DNA from: JAJPHF01 sp035293805 | GTDB taxonomy: Bacteria > Chloroflexota > UBA6077 > JAJPHF01 | Length of the DNA stretch: 64,000 bases | NCBI GenBank assembly: GCA_035293805.1 | Contig: DATGMD010000060.1 | Location: forward strand, 248,001 to 312,000 | Direction: 5' to 3' | Part shown: one piece after another, positions 63,047-64,000 of the stretch | How positions within the stretch are numbered: the first letter of the stretch is position 1 | Layout of the letters: each line of letters begins with the position of its first letter | Program-made: the position numbers and the translations under genes | Notes under the pieces: model-generated | Database searches by the model: none | Told to the model about the DNA's origin: nothing | The model's input: the letters and a program-made list of their open reading frames with translations, nothing else

Positions 63047-63259
63047 ATGATCGACGCGCTCGCGCTTGGATTGATTCGCCTGTACCAGCGGGTGATCTCG
63101 CCGCTCCTCCCGCCGGCCTGTCGGTTCGTCCCCACGTGCTCGGTCTACGCGTTCGAGGCGATTGAGCGCCACGGCGTCGCGCTCGGCGGCTGGCTTGCCG
63201 TGCGGCGCCTGGCGCGCTGCCATCCGTTTTGCGCGGGCGGGTACGATCCCGTGCCCTAG
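63047..63259 (+). CDS. yidD: membrane protein insertion efficiency factor YidD
   Basis: 70 residues from ATG 63047, three bases after the rnpA stop (a GTG at 63041 overlaps that stop and is possible). Typical LIRLYQRVISPLLPPACRF, PTCSVYAFEAIERHG and ARCHPFCAGGYDPVP with its conserved Cys residues. It assists YidC-dependent insertion at the inner membrane. Confidence 0.95.
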   Translation: MIDALALGLIRLYQRVISPLLPPACRFVPTCSVYAFEAIERHGVALGGWLAVRRLARCHPFCAGGYDPVP

Positions 63260-63285
63260 TCCGCGCCGCGCCGTCGGGAGGCTCT

Positions 63286-64000
63286 TTGGACATCGGCCAA
63301 CTCTGGCAAGCGGTGCTCGTGCAGCCGCTGAGCCAGGCGCTCCTCTATCTCGCCGACTTCACTGGCTCGGCCGGCCTCGCCATCATCCTGTTCACGATCA
63401 TCGTCAAGATCGTCCTGTTCCCGCTCACCTGGCAGCAGATCAAGTCGCAGCGCGCCATGATGGTCCTGCAGCCGCGGCTGAAGGTGATCCAGAAGAAGTA
63501 CGCCAAGGACCGCGTCAAGCTCCAAGAAGAGACGATGCGGATCTACAAGGAGGCGAACGTCAACCCGGCCGCGGGCTGCCTGCCATTGTTCATCCAGATG
63601 CCGATCTGGTACGCCCTGTACCAGGGCCTCCAGCACCTGGCCGCCACCGAGCCGGTGTTCCAGCAGGGCTTCTTGTGGATCTCCAGCCTGGCGCACCCCG
63701 ACTACCTACCGTTCACCCTGCCGAACTCGACCGCGCCCATTCCGAACCCCGTCCTGCCGGTGTTGACGGCGGTGACGCAGCTCGTCATCCAGCGCATGAT
63801 GACGCCGCCGAACCCGGACCCGCAGCAGGCGCAGATGAACAAGGCCATGCAGTTCATGCCGCTGATGTTCCTGTTCTTCTCGTTCAATTTCCCGGCCGGC
63901 CTCGTGCTGTACTGGGTGACCTCGAACCTATTCAGCCTCGTGCAGCAGTATTTCCTGACCGGCTGGGGTGGGCTCTTCCCCGGCGGCTATCAGCCCAGCA
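63286..64000 (+). CDS. yidC: membrane protein insertase YidC/Oxa1 (3' end outside window)
   Basis: Frame open from TTG 63286 (SD GGGAGG five bases upstream) to the window end, 238 residues. Transmembrane segments AGLAIILFTIIVKIVLFPLT, AGCLPLFIQMPIWYALYQGL and MFLFFSFNFPAGLVLYWVTS are the Oxa1 core; YidC of this short type has no large periplasmic domain. It continues beyond the window, so the C terminus is unknown. Confidence 0.95.
   Translation, partial: MDIGQLWQAVLVQPLSQALLYLADFTGSAGLAIILFTIIVKIVLFPLTWQQIKSQRAMMVLQPRLKVIQKKYAKDRVKLQEETMRIYKEANVNPAAGCLPLFIQMPIWYALYQGLQHLAATEPVFQQGFLWISSLAHPDYLPFTLPNSTAPIPNPVLPVLTAVTQLVIQRMMTPPNPDPQQAQMNKAMQFMPLMFLFFSFNFPAGLVLYWVTSNLFSLVQQYFLTGWGGLFPGGYQPS

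Overview
The window is high-GC DNA (by eye about 70%), densely packed, with many GTG/TTG starts, clear Shine-Dalgarno sites and almost no mobile DNA. The gene families suggest a Chloroflexota bacterium, probably a soil or metagenome-derived lineage near Thermomicrobia: a Sphaerobacter-like queuosine-nucleotide hydrolase, LVIVD-repeat and bactofilin proteins, a Flp-type prepilin, many LLM, CoA-transferase, amidohydrolase and NMT1-type binding proteins, and the style of ribosomal protein L34. This placement is inference. No rRNA, tRNA, IS element or CRISPR array was recognised.

Layout. 0-10 kb: metabolic and salvage genes (alpha/beta hydrolases, gamma-carbonic anhydrase, CoA transferase, LLM oxidoreductase, SpeE-like methyltransferase, dodecin, Qng1), then an orphan beta-class DNA methyltransferase. 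10-18 kb: a prepilin fused to an S74-type chaperone domain, a secreted LVIVD/PA-domain protein, an FTR1 iron permease with three N-terminal repeats beside a secreted single-repeat paralogue, and a bactofilin. 18.5-24 kb: housekeeping minus-strand cluster ispE, rsmA, thioesterase, tyrS. 24-28 kb: a self-contained ArsR-SRPBCC regulator and UvrA-like ATPase operon, with an operator lying exactly between -35 and -10. 28-45 kb: catabolic accessory genes (enolase superfamily, SGNH hydrolase, amidohydrolases, methionine-synthase-like protein, a sulfopyruvate-decarboxylase-like pair) with three substrate-binding proteins and no permease. 45-49 kb: GAF protein and a large ATPase-LuxR regulator. 49-60 kb: secreted proteins, a selenoprotein of the glycine/betaine/proline reductase type, DUF169, an NfuA-like protein, ATP-grasp, amidase, a Tat-exported repeat protein. 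60-64 kb: a CUAEP-tail radical SAM selenoprotein, divergent from rpmH-rnpA-yidD-yidC (yidC cut by the window end).

Main result. Two genes contain an in-frame UGA that is best read as selenocysteine. At 51621-51623 UGA sits in a UxxC motif joining two open halves of one reductase-like protein. At 60668-60670 UGA gives the tail Cys-Sec-Ala-Glu-Pro on a radical SAM protein. Both are followed, 18 and 19 nt downstream, by a small hairpin that meets the bacterial SECIS rules. A plain ORF caller would split the first gene and truncate the second. The organism therefore probably has selA/selB/selC/selD outside this window.

Other points of interest are the prepilin-S74 fusion, the leaderless ArsR promoter, an rnpA gene with no canonical start codon (apparent AUC start), a set of intergenic repeat families, and several long perfect inverted repeats that act as terminators or are unexplained.
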